From the NCBI GenBank assembly GCA_002699585.1, contig PABP01000027.1:60059-124058 (forward strand): a DNA stretch of 64,000 nt. The letters run 5' to 3'. Of this stretch, positions 46,230 to 55,584 are shown piece by piece. The number at the start of each line of letters is the position of its first letter. Position 1 is the stretch's first letter. The notes below the pieces were generated by a model that saw only the letters and a list, made by a program, of their open reading frames with translations, did not search any database and was not told the DNA's origin. The stretch comes from Anaerolineaceae bacterium (GTDB lineage Bacteria > Chloroflexota > Anaerolineae > Aggregatilineales > Phototrophicaceae). A program made the position numbers and the translations under genes.

Positions 46230-47756
46230 ATGAAACGTAGAACAATGCGATCTTTACGCCTCACTGTTTTCGCCATATTGGTGGCTAGCATCTTGACATG
46301 GGTTAGCCCAGTTCCTACTTTGGCAGCGGATCCTTTTACATGTGAGGATACCGTGCGTATTATGCCAACTGGTGACTCATTGACCCTCGGATATGCTTCT
46401 GGTGTCACAGATGAAGGCGATCAAATAGCCTATCGAAAGACACTTTATGACAGCTTAGTTGCACAGGGCCGCCAGTTTGACTTCGTAGGTCTATATAGCG
46501 CAGGCTACAATTACGCTGGCTTTGATCCCGATCATACAGGTATCGCTGGTTGGAATGTACAGCAGATCGAGATAAGTATTTATGATTGGTTGGAAGCGAC
46601 CACACCAGATATTGTGCTACTTCATGCTGGGACCAACAATGTCAATCCCACTTTCGTTAATAACTACAATCGTCTACTAAATTACGTGGATGATTATGAG
46701 GCTAATTACGGCGTTGATGTTACTGTAATTGTCGCGCTCATTATCAACCGTGTTAATAATTCTGATCCTGTGCGTATTCAAAGAACAATCGACTTCAACG
46801 CAGGATTAGAGACGCTCGTCAACAATCGTATTGCCAACGGTGACGACCTAATCCTCGTGGATATGGAGCACGATGCAGGTATCATCTACGAATACGAATC
46901 TGACGGCGGTGACTTCTATGATCTAGATGCTGGCGGAATACATCTGGCACCATCTGGCTATAACAAAATGGCTGCGGTCTGGGAAAGTGCGCTCCTACCT
47001 CTACTGCCGGATTGCTCCAATCCTACCAATAGCTCACCGACGGCTGATGCTGGACCTGACCAGACTGTGGTCGACACAGATGATAATGGCAGCGAAATCT
47101 TATTCTTGGATGGTCGCGCAAGCACCGATAGTGATGGTTCGATAGTCCAATATAGCTGGGCAATTGACGGCACAGAAATCACCACGGGCGATCTAGCGTC
47201 GTACAACTTTGCTGTTGGGACTTATGCTGTGACTCTTACCGTAACCGATGATGTCGGTGCAACTGACACTGATGAGGTCACCATCACTGTAGTGTCTGCG
47301 CCACCAGAAGCCACGTTGCAAGGCACACTCTCGCTAGAAGGACGTAGTGACTATAGCGAGAGCATCACCGTCGATTTGTATGATAATGGTGTGCTAGTCA
47401 CATCAAAGCCTACGAGTGTTGATGCTTCCGGAAACTTTGCTGTCTCTGGGTTGCCAGTCGGCCCTTATGAAATTGTCGTGATCGCACCGACCTATTTACA
47501 GGCAGTCGAAACAGCTACATTGGTGGATGGTAACAACACGATTGATCTTGGCACGTTGCTCGCCGGGGATGCAAACGGTGATAATCTCGTAGGTGCACTA
47601 GACTTCTCAATCCTGGCTAGCACCTATAACTTGTCAATAGGGCAGACGGGGTATGATGAACGCGCCGATTTCAATGGTGATGAGCTTGTCTCTGCGCTTG
47701 ATTTCTCACTGTTAGCGAGTAACTACAATGTCGCTGGAGAAGATCCAAGCGAGTAA
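46230..47756 (+). CDS. secreted SGNH/GDSL esterase with PKD domain and dockerin
   Basis: 508 residues, signal peptide 1-33. Residues ~40-265 are an SGNH hydrolase: P-T-G-D-S-L-T (nucleophile Ser50), G-I-A-G-W-N (block II), H-A-G-T-N-N (block III Asn) and G-G-I-H-L-A-P-S-G-Y-N-K-M-A (His). The usual D-G-I-H has G in place of the acid, with an Asp at H minus 5 (D-A-G-G-I-H), so the catalytic acid is shifted or lost. A PKD domain (~268-362), a Cna-like domain (~368-445) and a dockerin (~448-505; G-D-A-N-G-D-N-L-V-G-A-L-D-F-S, A-D-F-N-G-D-E-L-V-S-A-L-D-F-S) follow. The Cna-dockerin part is closely related to that of the 32579 product. Probable carbohydrate esterase cargo for the adjacent scaffoldins. 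Confidence 0.85.
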   Translation: MKRRTMRSLRLTVFAILVASILTWVSPVPTLAADPFTCEDTVRIMPTGDSLTLGYASGVTDEGDQIAYRKTLYDSLVAQGRQFDFVGLYSAGYNYAGFDPDHTGIAGWNVQQIEISIYDWLEATTPDIVLLHAGTNNVNPTFVNNYNRLLNYVDDYEANYGVDVTVIVALIINRVNNSDPVRIQRTIDFNAGLETLVNNRIANGDDLILVDMEHDAGIIYEYESDGGDFYDLDAGGIHLAPSGYNKMAAVWESALLPLLPDCSNPTNSSPTADAGPDQTVVDTDDNGSEILFLDGRASTDSDGSIVQYSWAIDGTEITTGDLASYNFAVGTYAVTLTVTDDVGATDTDEVTITVVSAPPEATLQGTLSLEGRSDYSESITVDLYDNGVLVTSKPTSVDASGNFAVSGLPVGPYEIVVIAPTYLQAVETATLVDGNNTIDLGTLLAGDANGDNLVGALDFSILASTYNLSIGQTGYDERADFNGDELVSALDFSLLASNYNVAGEDPSE

Positions 47757-47805
47757 GTCCTTCGTGAAGAACGATGATAACTTTCATAAGTAGTATCAAT
47801 ATGCA

Positions 47806-47829
47806 GGGTGCTGTCATCTGACGGCACTC
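47806..47829 (+). terminator. rho-independent terminator closing the cohesin-dockerin cluster
   Basis: GGGTGCTGTC pairs with GACGGCACTC (with G-T pairs) around a short loop, followed by TTTTTATTTT. Lies 50 bases after the esterase stop. Confidence 0.85.
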
Positions 47830-48135
47830 TTTTTATTTTGTAACGCTGACGGGCAAGTACCCAAAGTTTGAAGGTCGTTGACTGAGAAAGCCTTGCTTGT
47901 AAAAAAAGCAGGTAGCCTCCTGACCCCGCTTTACTCGAGATAATCGTTACAACGCTGAGCCATAAACTCATTACCCGACACCAATTTGAAAATCCAGGCG
48001 GAAAGTGCTTAGTTAGCTTTGGATCATTTCAATCTTGTCGACTCAATCTCTTTCAATCAGATTGTTATCATTACCTCGCGAAATATTTAATAATTGTTAT
48101 AATTTATACATACTAAATTTGAGCCAAGGTCCATT
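47830..48135. other. intergenic region
   Basis: About 300 bases. Turns A+T-rich near the pentapeptide gene (TTATAATTTATACA around 48091-48110, a possible promoter -10 area). Nothing else seen. Confidence 0.35.
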
Positions 48136-48870
48136 ATGAGACGCTTTAAGCTATTGATGAGGTGGCTTCCTCATCCTTTTTTGGTTGTCATTGCGATTGG
48201 TGGATTAGAACTACTCGGTATACGATTCATTGATTACCTCAATCAAAGACGACAAATCGAAGAACACAAACGAGCGTTGATCATACAAATGAGAAACTCC
48301 AATAGAGACGTTGCGATGGAGGCAATTAGGCAACTGCGAGCCCACGGCTATTTAGACCGTTTGGCAAACACAGACTTGGTCAACGCCAATCTTCGGGAAG
48401 CAGATATGACGCTCGCCAATCTCCGTGGTGCAAACTTGGAAAATGCTAATCTGGAAGGTGCTAACCTTCAAGGCGCAGATATGGCATGTGCTAATCTCCA
48501 GAGTACAAATCTAAATCGCTCAAATTTGCGAGGAGTGGACTTGCGGGGGACCAATCTAGAGGGGGCGAACTTAAAGGAAGCCAATCTCGAAGGTGCCATT
48601 TTGAATAATACCAATCTCAAGAGAGCTGATATGAGTTATACCAACCTGCAAGGAGCATTCTTAATTGGCAATGATCTTGAAGAAGCAAGCTTGGATGAAT
48701 CCAACTTAGAAATGGCGCATTTGTATAAAGCCTCGCATCCTCAAGCCAAAGATCCCGATGCGATTATATTACCTGATGGTAGCCTTTATGCTGACGGGCG
48801 TGATCTGCGCGAATTTACAAATCCCAAAGAATGGCAAGTAGTACAGGCAAGCGAGCTTGATGAGAGATAA
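48136..48870 (+). CDS. pentapeptide-repeat protein with N-terminal membrane segment
   Basis: 244 residues. One membrane segment (~15-35), a charged helical linker (~38-80), then about 20 consecutive A-(N/D)-L-x-x units (~80-195: L-R-G-A-N, L-E-N-A-N, L-E-G-A-N, L-Q-G-A-D...), forming a right-handed quadrilateral beta-helix. A short C-terminal tail follows. Such proteins may mimic DNA or act as scaffolds; with a membrane anchor the role is unknown. No operon partner. The gene is flanked by a transposase fragment on the right. Confidence 0.85.
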   Translation: MRRFKLLMRWLPHPFLVVIAIGGLELLGIRFIDYLNQRRQIEEHKRALIIQMRNSNRDVAMEAIRQLRAHGYLDRLANTDLVNANLREADMTLANLRGANLENANLEGANLQGADMACANLQSTNLNRSNLRGVDLRGTNLEGANLKEANLEGAILNNTNLKRADMSYTNLQGAFLIGNDLEEASLDESNLEMAHLYKASHPQAKDPDAIILPDGSLYADGRDLREFTNPKEWQVVQASELDER

Positions 48871-49010
48871 AGGATTACAGGTGATCTGTACTCCAAAGAA
48901 CTGGCTCTGGTGCGAATGACGCTGGCTATACCCTTTGTGCTTGAGATATTGGACCCTGGAATATGGTCTCTGCCGTTGTTCACTATTAAGCTGTTTTTGG
49001 GTTTCATCTC

Positions 49011-49080
49011 CATATGCCAACGATCTGCAACCTGAAGGACTTGAGGAGCACCGGATGTGATGCCATTTGCATACTTTCTG
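49011..49080 (-). pseudogene. ISL3-type transposase internal fragment
   Basis: The complement reads R-K-Y-A-N-G-I-T-S-G-A-P-Q-V-L-Q-V-A-D-R-W-H-M. This matches the ISL3 block around V-A-D-R-W-H, which is highly specific. The sequence on either side diverges, with no catalytic regions left. It lies in the 312-base gap between the pentapeptide gene and the 49216 gene, and is separate from the larger ISL3 remnant at 19850. Confidence 0.65.
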
Positions 49081-49215
49081 AGACATCTACTTCTAGTAGT
49101 CCAATCAAGTGACGTTCGACATACTCGCAAAGTGACCCCAGAGGAGGGGAGTTCATGCTTGAAGTAATGTAATGCAGTTACAATGGGTATGTATGATTTC
49201 AGCTTGAAGCGCGGG

Positions 49216-52200
49216 ATGGACCGGTTGCCTAAAAAATCGATTATTGCTCTTATCAGTTTAATGTTCCTCACAACCTTAACAGTGCTAGCTCAGTCTGTGC
49301 CCAATGTAAGTGTGTTTTCTCAGGCGCAGGGTATCCGAGCGAATGACCACTTGGGCATGCCTGATATGACAGTTGAGAGTCGGCTCGATACGATCGATAT
49401 GAATCCAGGCGACGGGATTTGCGCCGATTCCGCGGGTAAGTGCACCCTGCGCGCTGCAATAATGGAATCGAATGCGTTGCCGCTGACTCAGACAATCTAT
49501 GTTCCGGCAGGAACCTATCTTCTGACCATTCGTGGAACAGACGAAGATGATAGCCTAACTGGCGACCTCGATATTAGCGACACAGTACTTATCATCGGGG
49601 ATGGTCAAAATGAAACCATTGTTGATGCCAACGGTCTAGACCGCGTATTTCATATTACTGATTACAAGACTGAATTAGAACGTCAACGCTACGGGTTTGA
49701 TATGCCACAGTTAAGTAATATGACTATTCAGGGCGGCAATGCGCCTTACGGGGGTGGCATCCTTGTTGATCTAAACGATCAAACATTATTCAGGCATGTA
49801 ACATTACGAGATAACTACGCATATGGTCAGCATCCTTGTGGCCAGAGTGCAGGCGCGGCGTTGTATTCTACAGGATACCTTGCTCGCTTAAATTACAGTG
49901 ACATTAGCGAGAATCGAACACCCAGCACAGATTTGGTAACCCAGTATGGTGCTTTGGGTGGTCATATTGATCTAAACGTTACATCAGTTGTGAATAATGA
50001 GACCGATTGGGCTGTTGTCTTTGACGATAATATCTGCAATGATGTCTATGATGCAGGCAGTGTGTACCAGTCTTTAATAGCTAACAATCGTGGTGGTGCC
50101 ATATACGCAAATAACTTCATTTCTGTCAATGATTCCACAATCACGAACAATGCGGTTGGCGTTGTTATCGACCATCCTCATTCGGCTACTAGAGATACTT
50201 ATATTTGGAAATCAACGATTGCAGACAACGGTCTATTTGGTATTAAGTTCGGGCAAGCTACTGGTCTAGATATTGATACCTCAATCGTATCGGGACACGT
50301 ACAGGATTGCGACACGGGTATTTATTTGAATTTCCTGGTAGTTGCTGATGGGGGTGACAATCTCTTCGGCGATGCATCATGCACGACTAGGGATCCAGAT
50401 ACATTTAGAAATACCGATCCCCAATTACTTCCCTTAGCGGATAATGGGGGTTATACGATGACCAGGGCAGTTGCTCCAACCAGTCCTGCCATTCTTCCTC
50501 ATCCATTTTGTCTACGTGGAGATCAGCGGGGTCCTGTGCCATACACGGGACAATGCACAATAGGGGCGTATGAAGCTAAAAATGGTGGCACAGATTTCCC
50601 GCCTTTTGTGTACTGGAAACCTAATGGGCCAGAAGATATGGAAACGCCAGACTCAATTCCGGTGGCGTTATCAAAATATCTTTACGTCACCTTTAATCTT
50701 CCCATGTACGATCCTCCAGGCCATTCGGATCCCTACGATATAACCAACCCGATCAACTACTTGATGGTGATGACGGGTACGAATGCTGGTTTTCAATCGG
50801 TCGCATGCGGTGGAACTGTATTGACCCATGAAATTGCTGTACCGATTGTCGATGTAGTCTACGGTGAACCCTGGCCCGTTGGCTTTGCTGATACGGAAAC
50901 ATCCCATTTTTTTGGTTCACAACTATTTATCGAGTTTGATGCACAAACTGTTGGCGGTAATGAATACTATCTGCCTGGTGGCGACTATACACTCTACATT
51001 TGTGATGATGTTAGAAACTCGAACGGCATTCGCTTAGATGGAGAAGTCGACCGATTCTCTGGTACACACTATGTTTATCATTTCACCAATACCGTAGTGC
51101 CCAAACCTCAGGTGTTCCAGATTGACACTTATGATACCGATACCCAATCAAGCTCGACTATCTTCCCCAATTCAGAACCGCTCAATTTATCATCTGCTGT
51201 AGACGGCTTTGAAATCCAATTCTCCGTTCGTATGGACGGTTACACGCTCATTGATTCAAAAAATGTGCAACTCATTCAAGGTGGAACGAACCACAGCATC
51301 GAAACCAGTACATGTGACACCCTCAGTGGTGATGATGCCTTAATACCGTTTTCACTTATGGAACCGGGCCATTATCATAATGTTTTCACAGATCAATGGA
51401 CGCCGTTTGCACCGTTTAATCATCTCAGACTAGCGTTTGCCCAACCGTTATCAGCCAATTCTTATCGCTTGCTGCTCTGTGACGATATTCTCAGTTGGGA
51501 ACACATTCCATTCGATGGCGATAGCAATAACAATCCTGGTGGTAGTTTTGCACTAGATTTTGGGGTTGATGGCGTACAACCAGAGTCCCTTCCGATCCCA
51601 TCAGCGCCCACGCTTATCGACTACTCGGATGTCTTAGTTGCTATGAGCCTTCCTGCGATCGACGATCTGGCAACATCAACAGTTATTCAAGTCGAACGCA
51701 CGACGGCTGAGACGCCTGTCCTTGTGGATAGCGTCGATGCGGGTACAACGTCCTTTGTTGACAGTAATCTGACTTGTGAAACTGACTACCGCTATCGCAT
51801 CCGCCTGTATGATCCTGTCGAAGCGAATTTCAGTGAGTGGTCTGGCTATTTGGATGTGACAACTGCCCGGTGCTCGGCGACATTACAGCATACGTTCGGC
51901 CTATACAAAGAAGGTCAGTGGTTATTCTACGCGGTTGACGGTAATCAGCGCGATGATGTGCGCTTTGCATATGGTCCATCCGAGATGGGGTGGACAGCAC
52001 TTGTTGGTGATTGGAATGGTGATGGCAAGCCCGGTATTGGCCTTTACAAAGATAGCGTATTTATGTTGCGTGAGCTTGATGGCGAAAATGTCGTCGACCG
52101 CACATTCAATTTTGGACCTACCTCTAATGCCACTCCCATCGTCGGCGATTGGGACGGCAATGGTACGGATACGGTTGGTGTCTTTGACAGTGGCACATTC

Positions 52201-53421
52201 CACCTAAGAAATAACAATAGCGTCGGCCTCGCTGATTTGGTCTTCAGTCTCGGCACCTCATCTAGCACACCGTTAGCTGGTGACTGGGATGGTGACGGCA
52301 CGGATAGCGTTGGCTATTTTGAAAACAATACTTTCTATCTCGCTTCAAGTGGGACAACGCCCGATATCTATACATCATTCGGTTTTGGTCCATCTGGTTG
52401 GGCTCCTGTTTCCGGGGATTGGGATGGCGATCTGTTCGATAGTATCGGCCTGTACAACAATGGACTCTGGCGTCTGCGGAATAACAACTCATCCGGTGTA
52501 GTTGACTATGGTTTTAGCTATGGCGATCTTGCTAGCGGCTGGCAACCGTTATCCTTCGAGGGTGACACGAGCATACTTAATCGGCTCTTCGCAGCCACAG
52601 TGCCGACGCCGCGTGTGCCTGTCATTCCCGGACCGGATCAACCTCAGTCATCTGGCCTTGGCCAACTGACATGGACACGCGAGTTTGTCAATCTTCGGGG
52701 CACAGGATGCCCAATGGGACCTTTCAGTGCCTTAGAATGCGCAGATTGGTATTTCAGAGCAATTAGTTTACCGAGTACCAGCAGCAGTTTCAGTTTTGTT
52801 GGGATTGATAACTATATTGCTTATCCCTATGTCTCGAAAATGTGGGCTGCTCCAGGTGCTGAAAATCTGGATTATGATCTTACAGCTGGACGCTGGACGG
52901 CAACCACATCATTGGTAGGCTCACTATCTGAGGGCGCTCAGATCACGCCCGGGATCTATGAATTGCATACCAAGAGCGATGATGGCGTTCGACTGCGCTA
53001 TGAGGTCGCTAGCGGGTCCTGTATGATCCCATCTACACCGACCACGCTATTCCCCCTAGCAGGACAATACTGGAACATCATCGACAACTGGACGCATCAC
53101 GGAACAATTTTAGACACGGGACGTATCAAGCTGGACTCAGGCTGCTCCTACCTATTCGAACTACAATGGTTCAATGGGGCAGGATCTTCAACCATCATGC
53201 TTGACTACGGCGAGAGCGATAATCCCTACGTGACACCCACGAATACCCCGCCAGCTACAATATCCGTATATACGCCGACACGGGCGCCTTCATCGACTCC
53301 TATTGCCTCCCTCACACCAACCCTTACTCGTACGTTGACGTATACGCCATCGCCGACGCCAAGTTCAACCTTATCGCCGTCGACCATAACGCCCACACCA
53401 AGTGATACCCCTGAGCCATGA
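49216..53421 (+). CDS. giant secreted beta-helix / Ig-like / GDW-repeat protein with PA14-like domain
   Basis: I prefer the ATG at 49216 (product begins M-D-R-L-P-K-K) because the paralogue at 9534 aligns there (P-K-K-L-I-R-A-L); ATGs at 49183 and 49189 add 11 residues. About 1401 residues: signal peptide, CSLREA motif (C-T-L-R-A-A-I-M-E-S-N-A), beta-helix with choice-of-anchor Q end, SbsA-like Ig regions, FN3-like domain, GDW repeats ending P-R-V-P-V-I-P-G-P. After that it differs from its paralogues: a PA14-like domain (~1160-1340; H-T-K-S-D-D-G-V-R-L-R, W-F-N-G-A-G) and a Thr/Pro/Ser-rich tail. PA14 domains bind sugars. The paralogue pair shares near-identical stretches in the beta-helix start and GDW part. 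Confidence 0.82.
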   Translation: MDRLPKKSIIALISLMFLTTLTVLAQSVPNVSVFSQAQGIRANDHLGMPDMTVESRLDTIDMNPGDGICADSAGKCTLRAAIMESNALPLTQTIYVPAGTYLLTIRGTDEDDSLTGDLDISDTVLIIGDGQNETIVDANGLDRVFHITDYKTELERQRYGFDMPQLSNMTIQGGNAPYGGGILVDLNDQTLFRHVTLRDNYAYGQHPCGQSAGAALYSTGYLARLNYSDISENRTPSTDLVTQYGALGGHIDLNVTSVVNNETDWAVVFDDNICNDVYDAGSVYQSLIANNRGGAIYANNFISVNDSTITNNAVGVVIDHPHSATRDTYIWKSTIADNGLFGIKFGQATGLDIDTSIVSGHVQDCDTGIYLNFLVVADGGDNLFGDASCTTRDPDTFRNTDPQLLPLADNGGYTMTRAVAPTSPAILPHPFCLRGDQRGPVPYTGQCTIGAYEAKNGGTDFPPFVYWKPNGPEDMETPDSIPVALSKYLYVTFNLPMYDPPGHSDPYDITNPINYLMVMTGTNAGFQSVACGGTVLTHEIAVPIVDVVYGEPWPVGFADTETSHFFGSQLFIEFDAQTVGGNEYYLPGGDYTLYICDDVRNSNGIRLDGEVDRFSGTHYVYHFTNTVVPKPQVFQIDTYDTDTQSSSTIFPNSEPLNLSSAVDGFEIQFSVRMDGYTLIDSKNVQLIQGGTNHSIETSTCDTLSGDDALIPFSLMEPGHYHNVFTDQWTPFAPFNHLRLAFAQPLSANSYRLLLCDDILSWEHIPFDGDSNNNPGGSFALDFGVDGVQPESLPIPSAPTLIDYSDVLVAMSLPAIDDLATSTVIQVERTTAETPVLVDSVDAGTTSFVDSNLTCETDYRYRIRLYDPVEANFSEWSGYLDVTTARCSATLQHTFGLYKEGQWLFYAVDGNQRDDVRFAYGPSEMGWTALVGDWNGDGKPGIGLYKDSVFMLRELDGENVVDRTFNFGPTSNATPIVGDWDGNGTDTVGVFDSGTFHLRNNNSVGLADLVFSLGTSSSTPLAGDWDGDGTDSVGYFENNTFYLASSGTTPDIYTSFGFGPSGWAPVSGDWDGDLFDSIGLYNNGLWRLRNNNSSGVVDYGFSYGDLASGWQPLSFEGDTSILNRLFAATVPTPRVPVIPGPDQPQSSGLGQLTWTREFVNLRGTGCPMGPFSALECADWYFRAISLPSTSSSFSFVGIDNYIAYPYVSKMWAAPGAENLDYDLTAGRWTATTSLVGSLSEGAQITPGIYELHTKSDDGVRLRYEVASGSCMIPSTPTTLFPLAGQYWNIIDNWTHHGTILDTGRIKLDSGCSYLFELQWFNGAGSSTIMLDYGESDNPYVTPTNTPPATISVYTPTRAPSSTPIASLTPTLTRTLTYTPSPTPSSTLSPSTITPTPSDTPEP

Positions 53422-53790
53422 GGTTAACTGATATTATGCAGTGCGAATCCAACAATTCGGCTGGGTTGATATTTCCCAAGTGCGGGTATTAGGTAACCAA
53501 TCTTCATAAAGTTAGGCCATGCAAAGGGCGGCAATAGCCGGTTGCAGTATTTAGATTTCCTGGACGACTTCTTTGATGAGAGTGGGGGAGACGGTTGCGA
53601 AAATTTCCTATCCGCTCAAAGCCTATTTATATGAACGTTTTTTGCACTCCAAATTCTAGACTTTTTCAACGCCTCCTCCCATATACGACACTTTAGTGAC
53701 AGACTGATCTGATGACTTACAATGGACAGAGTATAAGCGTTGCTTTAGAGAATAAAATACAAGAAGTAGTCATTTGCTGGTTACACTCAA
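53422..53790. other. intergenic region between convergent genes
   Basis: About 370 bases between the 49216 gene and the oxidoreductase, both ending here. No clear hairpin with T-run and no recognisable gene piece. Confidence 0.35.
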
Positions 53791-54846
53791 TCAATTGCTC
53801 GACTCTATGACCACACGACATCCTGATTCATGCGATTGAATAACTGCGTCAATGACTTGCTGTACTTTGTAGCCTTCAAAGAATCCGGGAGTTATTGTCT
53901 GATCATTAATAATGCTATTGATAAACAATCGTACCCCAACTGGGTTATTCTTCATAAAATCATCGAATATAAGGGATGTTGATTCGTTTATACGATTGTC
54001 TGAGAGACTCTGTTGTGTATTCACAGATAATTGCACTGGGGTGTTATCGGGTAACCACTCAGTCTGGATTGTACCCTTTTGACCATATAATCCGATCTGT
54101 ACTTGCATCGGATTATCAATAACATGAGCCGTCGCAGTAATCAAGAATTGTGCGTGAACTCCACTCTCAAATTCTAGGATGATGTGTGCGGTGTCATTCG
54201 CTGAGCTATCTGTACGTTTTCTCGATACATCAAAGCCAAGGTGGCCCGTGACGGCAACAATATCACCAAACAACCAGTACGCCATATGGATCAAATGTGA
54301 GCCGAGATCTCCTAAGATACCTGTGGCACGATTGGCATCAAAACGCCACATATAGTCATCACTTCTTGCATATTCTGCAAACCAATTGAAGGTCGCATGA
54401 TAGACTTTGCCAATATAGTCATCATCTAGCAGTTGTTTGATGCGCTGTACATTTGGAAACCAATGGTGCGTATACATCACCATGTGTTTAACACCTATAG
54501 CCTCTGCTTTATTGAGCATTTCAAAGGCATGGTCGACATTGAGTGCAATAAGCTTCTCACATGAAATATGTAATTCGGCATCGAGTGCTGCCATAGTCAT
54601 TTCGTAATGTGTATCATCAGGCGTGGCAATAACGATTGCATCAAGATTCGCATGTTGGATCATTTTTCGATAGTCGGTGTAAACCTGCGGGCTGCTATAC
54701 TTCTTCGCCATTTCATTCGCTCGATCTTGATTCCGACCACAAACAGCTATCAGGTTTGCGCATTGATGTTGGTGCCGAACAGGTAAAAATACGAGTTCAG
54801 ACCGCCAACTTGTACCAATAACGCCAATATTCACATTTTCAACCAT
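53791..54846 (-). CDS. Gfo/Idh/MocA family oxidoreductase
   Basis: 351 residues. N-terminal Rossmann fold starting N-I-G-V-I-G-T-S-W-R (~6-15), with D-A-I-V-I-A-T-P-D-D-T-H-Y (~70-82) and C-E-K-L-I-A-L-N in the place of the usual E-K-P (~95-102). C-terminal alpha/beta domain with G-D-L-G-S-H-L-I-H-M-A-Y-W-L-F-G (about 182-197), the D-x-G-x-H catalytic motif. NAD(P)-dependent oxidation or reduction of a sugar or inositol derivative is typical. The Pro of EKP is replaced by Leu, which is seldom seen. Minus strand, alone. Confidence 0.88.
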   Translation of the reverse strand: MVENVNIGVIGTSWRSELVFLPVRHQHQCANLIAVCGRNQDRANEMAKKYSSPQVYTDYRKMIQHANLDAIVIATPDDTHYEMTMAALDAELHISCEKLIALNVDHAFEMLNKAEAIGVKHMVMYTHHWFPNVQRIKQLLDDDYIGKVYHATFNWFAEYARSDDYMWRFDANRATGILGDLGSHLIHMAYWLFGDIVAVTGHLGFDVSRKRTDSSANDTAHIILEFESGVHAQFLITATAHVIDNPMQVQIGLYGQKGTIQTEWLPDNTPVQLSVNTQQSLSDNRINESTSLIFDDFMKNNPVGVRLFINSIINDQTITPGFFEGYKVQQVIDAVIQSHESGCRVVIESSN

Positions 54847-54887
54847 TTGAGACTCCTCTGATTACAAGACGAGATTATTTCGATCAC

Positions 54888-55139
54888 TTAAGATTCAGCT
54901 GTTAAGGATAATTCTTGACCATCATGTATGAGCTTTTCGTAGCGCGTGTATTGAGTTTCAACAACCATGCCAACACCTTCATATAATGAGACTGCATTTG
55001 TCAAACTTTTAGCATCTAATTCCAGAGTCACGCACTTTGTCCCCCGCTTCCAATATGTACTAAAGGTTGTTTGGAGTAATGCTCGTGCTAATCCGCGACG
55101 CCGAAGAAATCGACGTTCTTCAGCTCTTCTAGAGTCCAC
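54888..55139 (-). pseudogene. GNAT acetyltransferase, C-terminal fragment
   Basis: An 83-residue frame beginning at a GTG with an in-frame stop just before. It holds the acetyl-CoA loop R-R-R-G-L-A-R-A-L-L (~13-22), L-E-L-D-A-K-S-L-T-N-A-V-S-L-Y-E-G-V-G-M and R-Y-E-K-L. These belong to the last third of a GNAT domain (mycothiol-synthase-like subgroup); the N-terminal strands are absent. The first ~12 residues are not homologous and look like read-through. Truncated copy, unlikely to be active. Confidence 0.7.
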
Positions 55140-55584
55140 GGCTCATACAAGGTATAATAGATAATGTGATCTTGGTCCTTATACCTCGTTCATTCAATGG
55201 TCTTGTTGCTTTCTCTTTTTGCGAATACGGGTCTTATATAGGGCCAATAAGTTTATCCGAATCTCGATGTACGCAGTCTGCCAGGATGTAACACGCAATA
55301 ACATCACATGTGGACCTAGGACCAGGGGCAAGCTGCTGATGTCATGGGCTTCTCCCTTGCTGAAAATTGTCGGTAGCGAGGTTGCACAGAGTGCACAGAT
55401 ATAGGTCGACGTTTGTTTGCGATCCGTAATCTGGCAGGGCGGTGCAAAAAACCAGGACAGCAAACTTAAGGAGGATTGGAGTGACGATAACGCGCGATTA
55501 GCAAAAATACAAACAGAAGTCATACTATACACCAGTAGCCAGTGGAAGTATGGTAGCCGCTCAGGTCACAGAGCCAGTGATAAT
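55140..55584. other. intergenic region with no supportable gene
   Basis: About 445 bases between the GNAT remnant and the STAND regulator. The missing 5' part of the GNAT gene is not recognisable here. An open minus-strand frame at 55194-55532 encodes a Cys/Ser-rich, motif-free product, which I do not accept as a gene. Confidence 0.35.

Noticed and set aside
48786..49271. 161-codon minus-strand open frame as a gene
   Set aside because: Only ~23 residues (V-A-D-R-W-H region) are meaningful and belong to a transposase remnant; the rest is antisense or random.
55194..55532. 112-codon minus-strand open frame
   Set aside because: Ser/Cys-rich product without recognisable motif, no ribosome binding site, and it lies in a region of decay.
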